DNA of 64,000 nucleotides from Sphingomonas rubra. Lineage in GTDB: Bacteria > Pseudomonadota > Alphaproteobacteria > Sphingomonadales > Sphingomonadaceae. The position numbers and the translations under genes were made by a program. The notes under the pieces were generated by a model. The model saw only the letters and a list, made by a program, of their open reading frames with translations. It had not been told where the DNA came from and searched no databases. Positions within the stretch are counted from its first letter, which is position 1, and every line of letters begins with the position of its first letter. Below, one piece after another: positions 35,758-44,267 of this stretch. The DNA lies in assembly GCF_900115745.1 (NCBI RefSeq), contig NZ_FOXP01000007.1, positions 124,001-188,000 on the forward strand, written 5' to 3'.

Positions 35758-36882
35758 GGCCGCTGCGGTCACCTCCTCCTCGCGTGTCAGGCGACCGAGG
35801 CTGAGGCGGATGGATTCGGCGGCTTGGGTCCCGCTCAGGCCCATCGCGATCAGCACGTGCGACGGTTCGGTCGTGCCCGAGGTGCAGGCCGATCCAGTGG
35901 CGGCGGCGAGCTTGGGGCGAGCCGCAGCGAGCAGAAGCTCGGCATCGATCCCTGGGACACGGATGTTCAAGTTCCCCGGGTGCCGCCCGATCAGCGTTCC
36001 ATTGACTTCCAGATTCGGGATCGCGGCGCGGAGCTGTTCCAACAGCCGGTCGCGAAGACAATGCGTTCGCTCGATCTCGGCTTCGCGCTCGTCCGACAGG
36101 ATTTGGCAGGCGGCGCCGAAACCGACGCACAAGGGTGTGGGCAAGGTGCCGGGCCGCAGACCGTCTTCCTGACCGCCGCCAAACATGATCGATCGCAGCT
36201 GCGGTCGCCGTTCTCGACGCACATAGAGCGCGCCAATGCCTTTTGGCCCATAGGCCTTGTGCGCCGATAAGGAGAGAAAATCGACGTTCCAGCGATCCAC
36301 GTCGATGCCCTTGACCGCGAGGGCCTGCGCGGCGTCTGAGTGGAACAGCGCGCCGGCGGCGCGGCAGAGCTCACCGACCTGCGTCACCGGCTGTGCAACC
36401 CCGGTCTCGTTGTTCACGGCCATGACCGACACTATCGCCGTGTCCTGTCCGATCAGCCGGGCAAGTTCGCCGAGGTCGATCGTGCCGTCGGCGAGCACAG
36501 GCGCGACGCGCAGCGTGAACCCGTCGTCCATAAGGGCGCGGCCGACAGCGAGTACGCATTTATGCTCGATCGCGGAGACGACGATCTCGCGGCGAGACGA
36601 CGGAGCCCCGCGCATGGCACCGAGCAGCGCAAGATTGTTGGCTTCGGTCGCGCCGGAGGTAAAGATCACCTCATCCGAATCGGCGCCGATCAGGGTAGCA
36701 ACCTGATCACGCGCCCGGTTGATCGCCGCGTCTGCGTCCCAACCATAGGCATGGTCTGCGGCATGTGGGTTACCAAGGCCGGCCGCGCCTTCGAAGAAGG
36801 GGCGCATCACGGCGAAGACCCGCGGATCAAGCGGAGTGGACGCCTGATAGTCCATGTAGACGCCGTGCGTCCCTCCACTCAT
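35707..36882 (-). CDS. sspA: Cysteine desulfurase of the phosphorothioation system (SspA/DndA-like)
   Basis: 391 aa from ATG 36882 (GGAGAG at good spacing; a GTG four codons upstream is possible). Fold-type I PLP enzyme: YMDYQASTPLDPRV, SGATEANNLALLG, PLP-binding Lys in SLSAHKAYGPKG and the mobile catalytic Cys in ATGSACTSGTTEPSHVL. It would take sulfur from Cys and pass it to the SspD-like protein. Divergent from sspBCD across a 92-bp region with twin palindromes, an arrangement like dndA/dndBCDE. The location, not the sequence alone, separates it from housekeeping IscS. Confidence 0.88.
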   Translation of the reverse strand: MSGGTHGVYMDYQASTPLDPRVFAVMRPFFEGAAGLGNPHAADHAYGWDADAAINRARDQVATLIGADSDEVIFTSGATEANNLALLGAMRGAPSSRREIVVSAIEHKCVLAVGRALMDDGFTLRVAPVLADGTIDLGELARLIGQDTAIVSVMAVNNETGVAQPVTQVGELCRAAGALFHSDAAQALAVKGIDVDRWNVDFLSLSAHKAYGPKGIGALYVRRERRPQLRSIMFGGGQEDGLRPGTLPTPLCVGFGAACQILSDEREAEIERTHCLRDRLLEQLRAAIPNLEVNGTLIGRHPGNLNIRVPGIDAELLLAAARPKLAAATGSACTSGTTEPSHVLIAMGLSGTQAAESIRLSLGRLTREEEVTAAASVLAAAAEEVRESGQL

Positions 36883-36912
36883 CGCACTCTCCACCGCTCG
36901 TCTGAACTCGCC

Positions 36913-36931
36913 ACTGGCGCATACCGCCAGT
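36913..36931. promoter_or_regulatory. Operator-like palindrome 1 (ACTGGCG-N5-CGCCAGT)
   Basis: Perfect 7-bp inverted repeat with a 5-bp spacer in the divergent sspA/sspB promoter region. It has the same architecture as the palindrome at 36946-36964; centres are 33 bp apart, close to three helical turns, so the two sites face the same side. A candidate binding site for a repressor of the writer genes, for example a DGQHR protein. Confidence 0.7.
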
Positions 36932-36945
36932 CCCCGCTATGATCC

Positions 36946-36964
36946 ACTGGTGTTATTCACCAGT
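36946..36964. promoter_or_regulatory. Operator-like palindrome 2 (ACTGGTG-N5-CACCAGT)
   Basis: Perfect 7-bp inverted repeat with a 5-bp spacer, 10 bp upstream of the sspB ATG. It differs from palindrome 1 by one compensated base pair (ACTGGYG / CRCCAGT). Occupancy here would block sspB initiation directly. Confidence 0.7.
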
Positions 36965-36974
36965 AAGGCCTTTT

Positions 36975-37976
36975 ATGGCACGCAGTCTACTCGATGATGG
37001 TCGATTCCGCCTGCAGTTCGCAGGTCATGAAACATTTCCGCTGCGCTACGGCTGGTTGAAGAAGTCCTTTGATGCGGTTGTGGCCGCAGAAGCGGCCGGT
37101 CAGATAGATACCCGCTCTATCTTTACAGATGATGCGGCGATTGCGAACTTCGGCGTCGGCAAGAACATGGTTACGTCGATGCGACATTGGTCGCTCGCGT
37201 CTGGAATTTTGCAGATAAGTAACGATGACGACCTGTCGTCCTCTGGTGGGCAATTTCAGCCGACAGCGCTCGGCCGACTACTATTTGGCGACTCGGGCGA
37301 CCCCTATCTGGAGCGCCCGGCATCGCTTTGGCTGCTCCATTGGCATTTGGCCGCCACGCCCGGTCGGGCGACGACATGGTATTGGGCGTTTAACGAATTG
37401 AACGAGCCTACGTTCACGCGAGACGTCGTGCGAACCCGGCTCGGCCGCCGCTGCAATGAGCTTCGCGACGATGGTCGGCTCAAGACGTCGCGCATCACCG
37501 AATCGACGCTGAAGAGCGATGTCCTGTGTTTCATTCGAACCTACGCTGTGAAGTCTGACGGCCGGTCTACGCAAGAGGACGCCCTAGAATGTCCGCTGAC
37601 CGAGCTTGGGCTCGTGCAATCGGTCGACATCGGCTCGGCGTTCCAGTTCCGGCGCGGACCGAAGTCGACCCTACCCGACGAGGTGTTCCTCTATGGCCTG
37701 CTCCGGTTCTGGCGAGGCCTGTACCCGACACGTCGCGAGTTCACCGTCGAGGCCGTGACCCATGAACCGGGCTCGCCGGGCCGGGTCTTCCTCTTGGATG
37801 AAGAGACCGTCGCCGAGCGGCTCGCGCGCCTGTCTGACCTAACGCGCGGCGCGGTGCGCTGGGATGAGTCGACCGGGATGCGGCAGGTTTATGCCGCTGA
37901 CGTGATGACGCTCGAGCCGTTGGCCTTCGTCGAGCGGCTGTATCGCCGCGCTCGCCCGGAGGCGAAAGCGGCATGA
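36975..37976 (+). CDS. sspB: DUF4007 protein, SspB-like DNA phosphorothioation component
   Basis: 333 aa from ATG 36975. The DUF4007 signature opens the protein (LQFAGHETFPLRYGWLKKSFDAV), followed by FGVGKNMVTSMRHW and a helical C-terminal half. SspB is the DUF4007 nicking component of the single-strand phosphorothioation system SspABCD; nicking at the modified site is known for that family, not shown here. The stop overlaps the sspC-like start as ATGA. An ATG 12 codons upstream exists but would run through palindrome 2. Confidence 0.8.
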   Translation: MARSLLDDGRFRLQFAGHETFPLRYGWLKKSFDAVVAAEAAGQIDTRSIFTDDAAIANFGVGKNMVTSMRHWSLASGILQISNDDDLSSSGGQFQPTALGRLLFGDSGDPYLERPASLWLLHWHLAATPGRATTWYWAFNELNEPTFTRDVVRTRLGRRCNELRDDGRLKTSRITESTLKSDVLCFIRTYAVKSDGRSTQEDALECPLTELGLVQSVDIGSAFQFRRGPKSTLPDEVFLYGLLRFWRGLYPTRREFTVEAVTHEPGSPGRVFLLDEETVAERLARLSDLTRGAVRWDESTGMRQVYAADVMTLEPLAFVERLYRRARPEAKAA

Positions 37977-40900
37977 CGAAGACCCTTGATAGCCTCGTCC
38001 ATGTCCGGCGGCGGTTCCAGCGTTCGATCCGGGTCGACACCGATATTGGCGCTGCAGCCCTCGAAGGGTTTGTGTGCCCGCAGAGCGTGGGCGAGTCGCT
38101 GCTATCGATGGCGCGTCAGATTGAGGAGACAGGTCAGGGCGCCTTCACTTGGACGGGGCCGTACGGCTGCGGCAAGTCCAGTTTGGCGGTGGCCGTAGCG
38201 GCCTTGCTTTGCGAGCCGTCTCTCAAGATGCAGGCGCGTGCCGCGCTAGGGCGGGACGTCGCCAGTGCCTTGGAACGGCAACTCGATCCGGAAGCGCTCG
38301 GATGGACGGTGTTGCCGGTTGTTGGCAGCCGAGCCGACGCGGCCAAGATGGTCGGTACGGCGCTTGATCAAGCGCTGGCGATCAAGCGGACGCGTGGTCG
38401 CCCGAGTAAGGCCGAGGCCGATGTAATCTCGCGCCTGCTCGAGACAGCGAATCGGCCCGGGAGCGCAGGAACGTTGCTTGTCATCGACGAAATGGGCAAG
38501 TTCCTGGAGGAGGCGGCCTACGGCGCCGCGGACGTCTACTTTTTCCAGCAGCTCGCCGAAGCGGCCAACCGCAGCCAAGGACGGCTGATCGTGGTCGGTG
38601 TGCTGCACCAAGCCTTCGACGACTATGCCCATCGGCTCGGCCGCGAGATTCGCGACGAGTGGCTGAAGATTCAGGGCCGCTTCGCTGACGTTCCGATCAA
38701 CGTCGCGGGTGAGGAGCAGGTCGAGCTTATCGCCCGCGCTATCGAGGCGGAGAGCGGGCCTAGGACGAGTGCAGCGCAGGCGGAGGCGATTGCTGAGGCG
38801 ATTCGAGCACAGCGTCCAGCGACCGCCGCCGATCTCGGCGAGCGTCTTCATCAATGCTGGCCCTTGCACCCGGTCGTAGCGACCCTCCTTGGCCCGCTAT
38901 CGCGACGGCGGTTCGGGCAGAATCAGAGAAGCGTCTTCGGCTTCTTGAACTCTGCCGAGCCGTTCGGCTTCCAAGAGTATTTGAAGTCCGAGCCGGTGCT
39001 CGACGCGGCCGCCTACGGATCGACCCATCTTTGGGATTACCTCCGGGCAAATTTGGAGCCGTCGATCCTTGCCTCGCCGGACGGCCATCGCTGGTCGCTC
39101 GCTGTCGACGCAGTCGAGCGGAGCGAAGGGCGCGGGGCTGAGCCTGACCATATAGCGATCGTGAAAGCGGTCGCGCTGATCGACATGTTCAAGGAACGAT
39201 CCGGGCTGCTGGCTAGCGGCGCGGTCCTCGCGGAGGCGCTGCCGGACATCGAAGCCGGCCGACTGGAGCGATGCCTCGACGATCTGCAGACCTGGTCGGT
39301 CGTCCTTTACCGACGCCATGCCGGCGCGTTCGCGATCTATGCTGGAAGCGACTTCGACATTGATGCGGCGGTCGCCGAGGTACGCACACGGCTGCCAGTG
39401 ATTGACCTGGCGCGCCTGCGCACTCTGGCGCTGCTGCAGCCGGTGCTTGCAAAGCGGCACTACCATGTAACGGGTGCGTTGCGGTGGTTCGAAGTCGATA
39501 TTGCGGCCCTCGCGGATGGCGCTGAGCGCGTGCGACAGTTTCGCCCGCAGTCCGGCGCGACCGGCCTGTTTCTGCTTCTCATCGGGACCGAGGCCGAGAC
39601 GGACGCCAAGGCCAAGAAGCTCTGGAAGGCCGCGGCGGGTGCGGCTGAACGCTGGCCAGCTGCCGTCGGGTGGACCCGTGATAGCTTCATGATCCGCGAA
39701 CTTGCAGCGGAGCTGCTGGCGCTGGAAGCGGTGCGTGCTGAGCGGTCGGAACTGCAAGGCGACGCCGTTGCTCGCCGCGAGGTGTCCGCTCGCATCGCCC
39801 GCCTCGCGGCCGAGGTCGAGGATCGGCTCAACCAGGCGTTCGATGGTGCGCAATGGGCGTGGCAGGATCTTCAGTCCGAAGAGCTTGTCACCTCCGAAGG
39901 CGGGGCGACGCTCAACGCCATCGCCTCAGATCTGGCAGACCAGCGTTACAAGCTCGGGCCCAAGCTCAAGAACGAGCTTCTAAACCGCATCAAACCCTCG
40001 TCCAATGCCATCGCCGCGCAGAAGGAGTTGCTCAAGGCGATGGTAGAGCGCTGGCAGGCGCCGCGCCTTGGCATCGAAGGGTACCCCGCGTCACGCGGAC
40101 TCTACGACTCGCTCCTGGAAGCGACCGGGCTCCATCAGGTCTCCACAGACGATCCCACTCGGTACGTGTTCGGCGATCCGTTAGCGGGCGGCGACTACAA
40201 TCTCGCACCGCTGTGGGCGGCGGCAGAGACGCTGTTCCAAGACGCCGGCGCATTGGGCGCGGACCTCTCGACGCTCTATGCCGGGTGGCGCAAGCCCCCC
40301 TACGGCGTGCGCGACGGCCTGCTGCCCGTGCTTGCGATCGCGTATCTGATGTCGCGCGCCGGACGCCTCGCCGTTTATCTCGACGGCGCGTTTCAGCCTC
40401 GTATCGGGTCAATTTTGATCGACCGGCTCGCACAGGACCCGGCAAGCGTGCGCCTTCGCTGGACTGAAGCAAGCGACTTCCATGTCCGCGTGCTCTCCGG
40501 CGTGGCGGAACTCGTGGCCGATTTCGGTGCGATCCCGGCCGGCCAGACGCATCCCGAGCCGATCGATGTCGCCCGTGGGCTGGTCGGCCTGGTGCTCGAG
40601 CTACCGGCCTGGGTTCTCCGGACGGGCAGGCTGTCGCCGGTCGCGACGAAGGTCCGGAACCTCGCAAAGCTTGCGAGCGACCCGAACAAGTTCTTGCTGG
40701 ACGACCTACCCTCCATATTCGGCGCTGACGATCGGACCGCCGAAGAGGCTGTCACCGTGGTCGGGTCGCTACAGGACGGTCTGCGAGAGCTAGTCGGCGC
40801 TTATCCGCTGCTGCTGCGCGAGCTCGAAGCGGTGCTGTTGCGCGAACTGCGGCTGGGAGAGCTGACCGAGAAGGTCCGCGCTGACCTACAAGCGCGAGCT

Positions 40901-41401
40901 GCCGCCGTTCGGGGCCTGACGGGCAACTACCGGTTGGATGCATTCGCGACCCGCCTTCAGACTTACAGCAGCGAACTGGAAGAAATCGAGGGCTTCGCGA
41001 GCTTGGCCGCGAATAAGCCGCCCCGGGATTGGGTCGATCGCGACATCGATCATGCGCGGGTCGAGATTGCCGCGCTTGCGCAGGAGTTCGTCCGCGCCGA
41101 GGCTTTCGCGCATGTGAAAGGTCGCGAGGACGGCCGGGTGCGGATGGCAATCTTCATCAGCGACCCGAGCCGCCCGTCTCCACTCCGTCCCGACTTCGAC
41201 ATCACTTCAGGGCAGCAGCGCGAAGTGCGCGAGTTGGCAGGGCAGCTTGAGAGCCTGCTTGAGACCGCCGGGGCCAGCCGGGACGTGGCGCTGGCCGCCC
41301 TAGCGGAGCTTGGAGCGCGGTTGAGCGAGCCTGACCCGCAGCCGGCTCTGCCGCTGGAGGTTCCGATGGCAGCCGGGAAACGGAAGGGAGCGATGCGATG
41401 A
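37973..41401 (+). CDS. sspC: Large P-loop ATPase, SspC-like
   Basis: 1142 aa. Walker A GPYGCGKSS at 62-70; Walker B LLVIDEMGK at about 168-176. A long helical remainder contains a further conserved region at about 690-760 (SRGLYDSLLEATGLHQVS, VFGDPLAGGDYNLAPLW). No nuclease motif seen. In the Ssp system this ATPase works with SspB and SspD to install sulfur. It overlaps both neighbours by ATGA, so sspB, sspC and sspD are translated as one coupled unit. Confidence 0.78.
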   Translation: MTKTLDSLVHVRRRFQRSIRVDTDIGAAALEGFVCPQSVGESLLSMARQIEETGQGAFTWTGPYGCGKSSLAVAVAALLCEPSLKMQARAALGRDVASALERQLDPEALGWTVLPVVGSRADAAKMVGTALDQALAIKRTRGRPSKAEADVISRLLETANRPGSAGTLLVIDEMGKFLEEAAYGAADVYFFQQLAEAANRSQGRLIVVGVLHQAFDDYAHRLGREIRDEWLKIQGRFADVPINVAGEEQVELIARAIEAESGPRTSAAQAEAIAEAIRAQRPATAADLGERLHQCWPLHPVVATLLGPLSRRRFGQNQRSVFGFLNSAEPFGFQEYLKSEPVLDAAAYGSTHLWDYLRANLEPSILASPDGHRWSLAVDAVERSEGRGAEPDHIAIVKAVALIDMFKERSGLLASGAVLAEALPDIEAGRLERCLDDLQTWSVVLYRRHAGAFAIYAGSDFDIDAAVAEVRTRLPVIDLARLRTLALLQPVLAKRHYHVTGALRWFEVDIAALADGAERVRQFRPQSGATGLFLLLIGTEAETDAKAKKLWKAAAGAAERWPAAVGWTRDSFMIRELAAELLALEAVRAERSELQGDAVARREVSARIARLAAEVEDRLNQAFDGAQWAWQDLQSEELVTSEGGATLNAIASDLADQRYKLGPKLKNELLNRIKPSSNAIAAQKELLKAMVERWQAPRLGIEGYPASRGLYDSLLEATGLHQVSTDDPTRYVFGDPLAGGDYNLAPLWAAAETLFQDAGALGADLSTLYAGWRKPPYGVRDGLLPVLAIAYLMSRAGRLAVYLDGAFQPRIGSILIDRLAQDPASVRLRWTEASDFHVRVLSGVAELVADFGAIPAGQTHPEPIDVARGLVGLVLELPAWVLRTGRLSPVATKVRNLAKLASDPNKFLLDDLPSIFGADDRTAEEAVTVVGSLQDGLRELVGAYPLLLRELEAVLLRELRLGELTEKVRADLQARAAAVRGLTGNYRLDAFATRLQTYSSELEEIEGFASLAANKPPRDWVDRDIDHARVEIAALAQEFVRAEAFAHVKGREDGRVRMAIFISDPSRPSPLRPDFDITSGQQREVRELAGQLESLLETAGASRDVALAALAELGARLSEPDPQPALPLEVPMAAGKRKGAMR

Positions 41402-42237
41402 GCGAAGTGAAGGTCCGGCACGTTCTCGGCCTGTCCGGCGGACGCGACAGCGCCGCCTTAGCGGTCTTCATGCGCCAGCATCACCCCGAGATCGAGTTGG
41501 AGTACTTCTTCACCGACACGGGCAAGGAGCTGCCCGAAGTTTACGAGTATCTCGTCTCGCTCGAAGGCTTCCTCGGCAAGCCGATCCAGCGGCTCAATCC
41601 CGACCGCACGTTCGACTTCTGGCTGACGCAATACAAGAGCTTTTTACCGTCGCCGAAAACGCGTTGGTGCACGCGTCAGCTCAAGATCCGTCCTTTCGAG
41701 CAATGGCTGCGACCAGACCTGGAGGCCGGTGTCACGATCGTCAGCTACGTGGCGATCCGGGGCGATGAGGACTACCGCGAAGGCTATGCATCGACCCATC
41801 CCAACCTGTCGGTGCGGCTGCCGTTTCGTGAGGAGGGGATCGACAAGGAGGGCGTCATCGAGATCCTAGAGGCCTCTGGGGTCGGTCTGCCGAACTACTA
41901 TCGGTGGCGGTCGCGCAGCGGATGCACGTTCTGCTTCTTCCAGCAGAAGATCGAATGGGTGCGGTTGATGGACGAGCACCCCGAGGCCTTCGAAGAAGCA
42001 AAGGCTTACGAGAAGAATGCGGTCGAGCATGGCTCGCCGTTCACCTGGAGCCAGGGCGAGAGCCTCGACGCGCTGAGCCGTCCTGAGCGGATCGCTCAGA
42101 TCCGCGAGGATCATGAACGGCGCGTCGCGCGCCTTCGCGAGCGGCAGCCGATCAATCCGCTCCGGGCAGAGCCCGAGCCGCTCGATATCGATGTGGTCTA
42201 CGGGTCGTCGAAGGTCTGCCTGGCTTGCCATAAATAG
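41398..42237 (+). CDS. sspD: PAPS-reductase-type ATP pyrophosphatase, SspD/DndC-like sulfurtransferase
   Basis: 279 aa. The PP-loop is LGLSGGRDSAALAVF at the N-terminus. Cysteines are clustered in WCTRQLK, GCTFCFFQQ and the C-terminal CLACHK, enough to hold an iron-sulfur cluster as in DndC. It activates the DNA backbone and receives sulfur from the desulfurase. The last gene of the coupled sspBCD run; the next gene begins 12 bp later, so read-through is likely. Confidence 0.85.
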   Translation: MSEVKVRHVLGLSGGRDSAALAVFMRQHHPEIELEYFFTDTGKELPEVYEYLVSLEGFLGKPIQRLNPDRTFDFWLTQYKSFLPSPKTRWCTRQLKIRPFEQWLRPDLEAGVTIVSYVAIRGDEDYREGYASTHPNLSVRLPFREEGIDKEGVIEILEASGVGLPNYYRWRSRSGCTFCFFQQKIEWVRLMDEHPEAFEEAKAYEKNAVEHGSPFTWSQGESLDALSRPERIAQIREDHERRVARLRERQPINPLRAEPEPLDIDVVYGSSKVCLACHK

Positions 42238-42249
42238 GAGCGAGCGCGC

Positions 42250-43176
42250 GTGAGCGATGTCAGTCCTTGGGATGATCTAGTCACATCAGTGCGGGCGCGC
42301 CGGTCCCGGGACGCACCATTCTTCAAGCCGGCTTGCCTGATCGCCGTCGTTGATCTGATCGGCGAGGGCGTCATCGACCCAGCCGCCATGGACGCGGAGC
42401 GGATTGTCGAACGTGTCGATAAGCTGATTGAGAGCGTGCACACGGGTCGCCCCGACATGCGGTGGCGTCCAGTCTGGCACCTGTCCAACGACAGGGCCTG
42501 GGTCTTTACCAAGAGTGGACGCCAAATCGGGCCCGAGGACTTCGAGCCTGCGCGCAAGCCTGACAGTTTGCGGGAATGGCGGGCGAGTTTCGACCACCTA
42601 GCGGTCCCGGCGGACATGCTGGAGCGTTGGCGATCGCCGATGCATCGTGCGACCCTGCGCCGGGCTGCGCTTGCGATGCTGGAAACGGGCGACGCCGCAT
42701 GCCGGAGCTTGGCCTTGGACCTGGCCGATGGGGTCACGGCGAGCACCGAGGCTGAGCAGCCTTCCCACGGCGGGCAAGGCTTTTCGGCGGACAGCGTCGT
42801 GCGGCGCGCCATCGAACTCCACGCGATGGAGCTGACCCGAGCGTGGCTCGAGGAGAAGGGCTGGACAGTCGATGACCGCTCGGCTTCGGAAAGCTACGAT
42901 TTCCTATGCAAGCGTGATGGTGCGACCTTGTTTGTCGAGGTGAAGGGCACCACGGGGGACGGCCGCCTCATCCAACTCACCCGCCTTGAGGCGGAGTTCG
43001 CACTCGCTCATCAAGCCGACATGGCTCTGGCGGTCGTCGCGGGCATCCGAGTCACGCGCACTGAGCGGAAGATTAAAGCTTCTGGCGGCGTGCTTTTGGT
43101 GCGGCAGCCTTGGGCGCCTGCGCTCGGCAGCCTCCGGCCGATCAGCTATACCTGCCAGCTGGAGGGCGTCGCATGA
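42250..43176 (+). CDS. DUF3883 protein with N-terminal sulfur-binding-domain-like region
   Basis: 308 aa from GTG 42250 (TAGGAGCGAG upstream). The N-terminal 150 residues show the pattern of ScoMcrA-like phosphorothioate-binding domains: a FFKPACLIAVVDLIGEG helix (24-40), PVWHLSNDRAW (74-84) and a final helical RSP-LRRAALAML segment. The C-terminal part is DUF3883 with ESYDFLCKRDGATLFVEVKGT (214-234), whose Asp and Glu-Val-Lys resemble a PD-(D/E)XK nuclease core. This would make it a reader-plus-nuclease effector. Family assignment of the N-terminus is by eye and needs profile search. It overlaps the next gene by ATGA. Confidence 0.7.
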   Translation: MSDVSPWDDLVTSVRARRSRDAPFFKPACLIAVVDLIGEGVIDPAAMDAERIVERVDKLIESVHTGRPDMRWRPVWHLSNDRAWVFTKSGRQIGPEDFEPARKPDSLREWRASFDHLAVPADMLERWRSPMHRATLRRAALAMLETGDAACRSLALDLADGVTASTEAEQPSHGGQGFSADSVVRRAIELHAMELTRAWLEEKGWTVDDRSASESYDFLCKRDGATLFVEVKGTTGDGRLIQLTRLEAEFALAHQADMALAVVAGIRVTRTERKIKASGGVLLVRQPWAPALGSLRPISYTCQLEGVA

Positions 43177-43616
43177 GCAGCGAGGCTTCAAGCGAAGATG
43201 CGGCTCGGAAGGAAGTCTTCGACCGAGACAAGGTCTGCTACGAGCAGAACTTCCAACAATTTCGGGCCATGAACCAGATCATGTGGCAGGTGCCTTTGCT
43301 GGCGATCACGATTACCGGAGGCCTTTGGTACGCGGCGTTGAACGTGACCAGCGTGCTGGACTTCAAGCGTCCCATTTTCTTGCTCGCGTTCGTCTTGGAC
43401 GCCGCGCTGATCGCGGTGCTCTGGCGCGTTCGCCACGTTATGTCGGCCTACATGGTGCAAATCGAGCGCTTCAACCCAGGATCGTTCGTGAAGGCCTCTG
43501 GGCGCGGCTTGTTCAACTGGCCCTACACGGTCGTGACGGCTTTCAGCGTTGCATTGGCGATCGCTGCCATTGGCTCGTTGATCGGCTTCCTCAACATCAA
43601 CTGGCTGCGAGTCTGA
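43173..43616 (+). CDS. Small integral membrane protein in the phosphorothioation operon
   Basis: 147 aa from ATG 43173. A charged N-terminus (about 34 residues) precedes three hydrophobic helices at about 36-56, 66-86 and 118-142, with a cytoplasmic-type linker (SAYMVQIERFNPGSFVKASGRG). The layout resembles small SLATT-like membrane effectors, but I see no diagnostic motif. The overlap with the DUF3883 gene suggests a joint role, for example membrane disruption as abortive infection. Confidence 0.68.
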   Translation: MSSEASSEDAARKEVFDRDKVCYEQNFQQFRAMNQIMWQVPLLAITITGGLWYAALNVTSVLDFKRPIFLLAFVLDAALIAVLWRVRHVMSAYMVQIERFNPGSFVKASGRGLFNWPYTVVTAFSVALAIAAIGSLIGFLNINWLRV

Positions 43617-43618
43617 GC

Positions 43619-44257
43619 ATGACCGGAGCCGCGAGCGCCCGGACGCGCGTGCCACAATCGCAGCGATCGGTTTCCGTCTATGATGGCTCCGCCGAGCGCA
43701 TGGCGGACTTGTATGAGTTGACCTCGTTCGACCAGGTGCATGTCGACATTCTGGACCTTCTGCCGGAGCCCGGCACGGCGGTCCTCGACATCGGGGCTGG
43801 TTCTGGACGTGATGCGGCGGCTCTCGCCGATCGTGGGTATCTGGTGACTGCTGTCGAGCCGTCGGCGGGGCTCCGGCGCGAAGCGGCGGTGCGGCATCCC
43901 ACAGCGAGCGTGCAGTGGATCGACGACGCTCTGCCGAAGCTCTCGAGGTTACCCGGGCGTGCGTTCGCGTTCATTCTGGTGTCGGCGGTGTGGATGCATC
44001 TTGCCCCAAGAGACCGCACGCCGGCGATCCGCCGTCTGACGCAGCTCCTCGACCCCGGCCGGCATCTCGCAATCTCTATCCGTATCGGACCCGCCGATCC
44101 CGCCCGATCAATCAGGCAGGTCGACATTCAGGCTCTGGAGGCCGACGCTCGGGCGGCGGGTCTCAAGCCGGTGCGGAGCCTAGAAAGCGGCGACGCGCTT
44201 GGGCGCGCCACCGTTCGGTGGCGCACCTTAGTGTTTCGCGCTCCGGGCCAGGCCTAA
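43619..44257 (+). CDS. SAM-dependent methyltransferase
   Basis: 212 aa from ATG 43619, two bases after the membrane gene stop. Class I motif I VLDIGAGSGRDAAAL (55-69) and motif II TAVEPSAGLRREA, then WIDDALPKL and SAVWMHLAP. No DPPY/NPPY-type motif for exocyclic amino methylation of DNA is visible, so it is more like a small-molecule or Tellurite-resistance/UbiE-like enzyme. Final gene of the sspB operon; it ends 10 bp from the convergent DGQHR gene. Confidence 0.78.
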   Translation: MTGAASARTRVPQSQRSVSVYDGSAERMADLYELTSFDQVHVDILDLLPEPGTAVLDIGAGSGRDAAALADRGYLVTAVEPSAGLRREAAVRHPTASVQWIDDALPKLSRLPGRAFAFILVSAVWMHLAPRDRTPAIRRLTQLLDPGRHLAISIRIGPADPARSIRQVDIQALEADARAAGLKPVRSLESGDALGRATVRWRTLVFRAPGQA

Positions 44258-44267
44258 CGCAACCGCC

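Noticed and set aside
42250-43176. SspE as the effector of the phosphorothioation cluster
   Set aside because: No DGQQR/DUF262 plus HNH (DUF1524) protein is found in the window; the downstream gene is DUF3883 instead.
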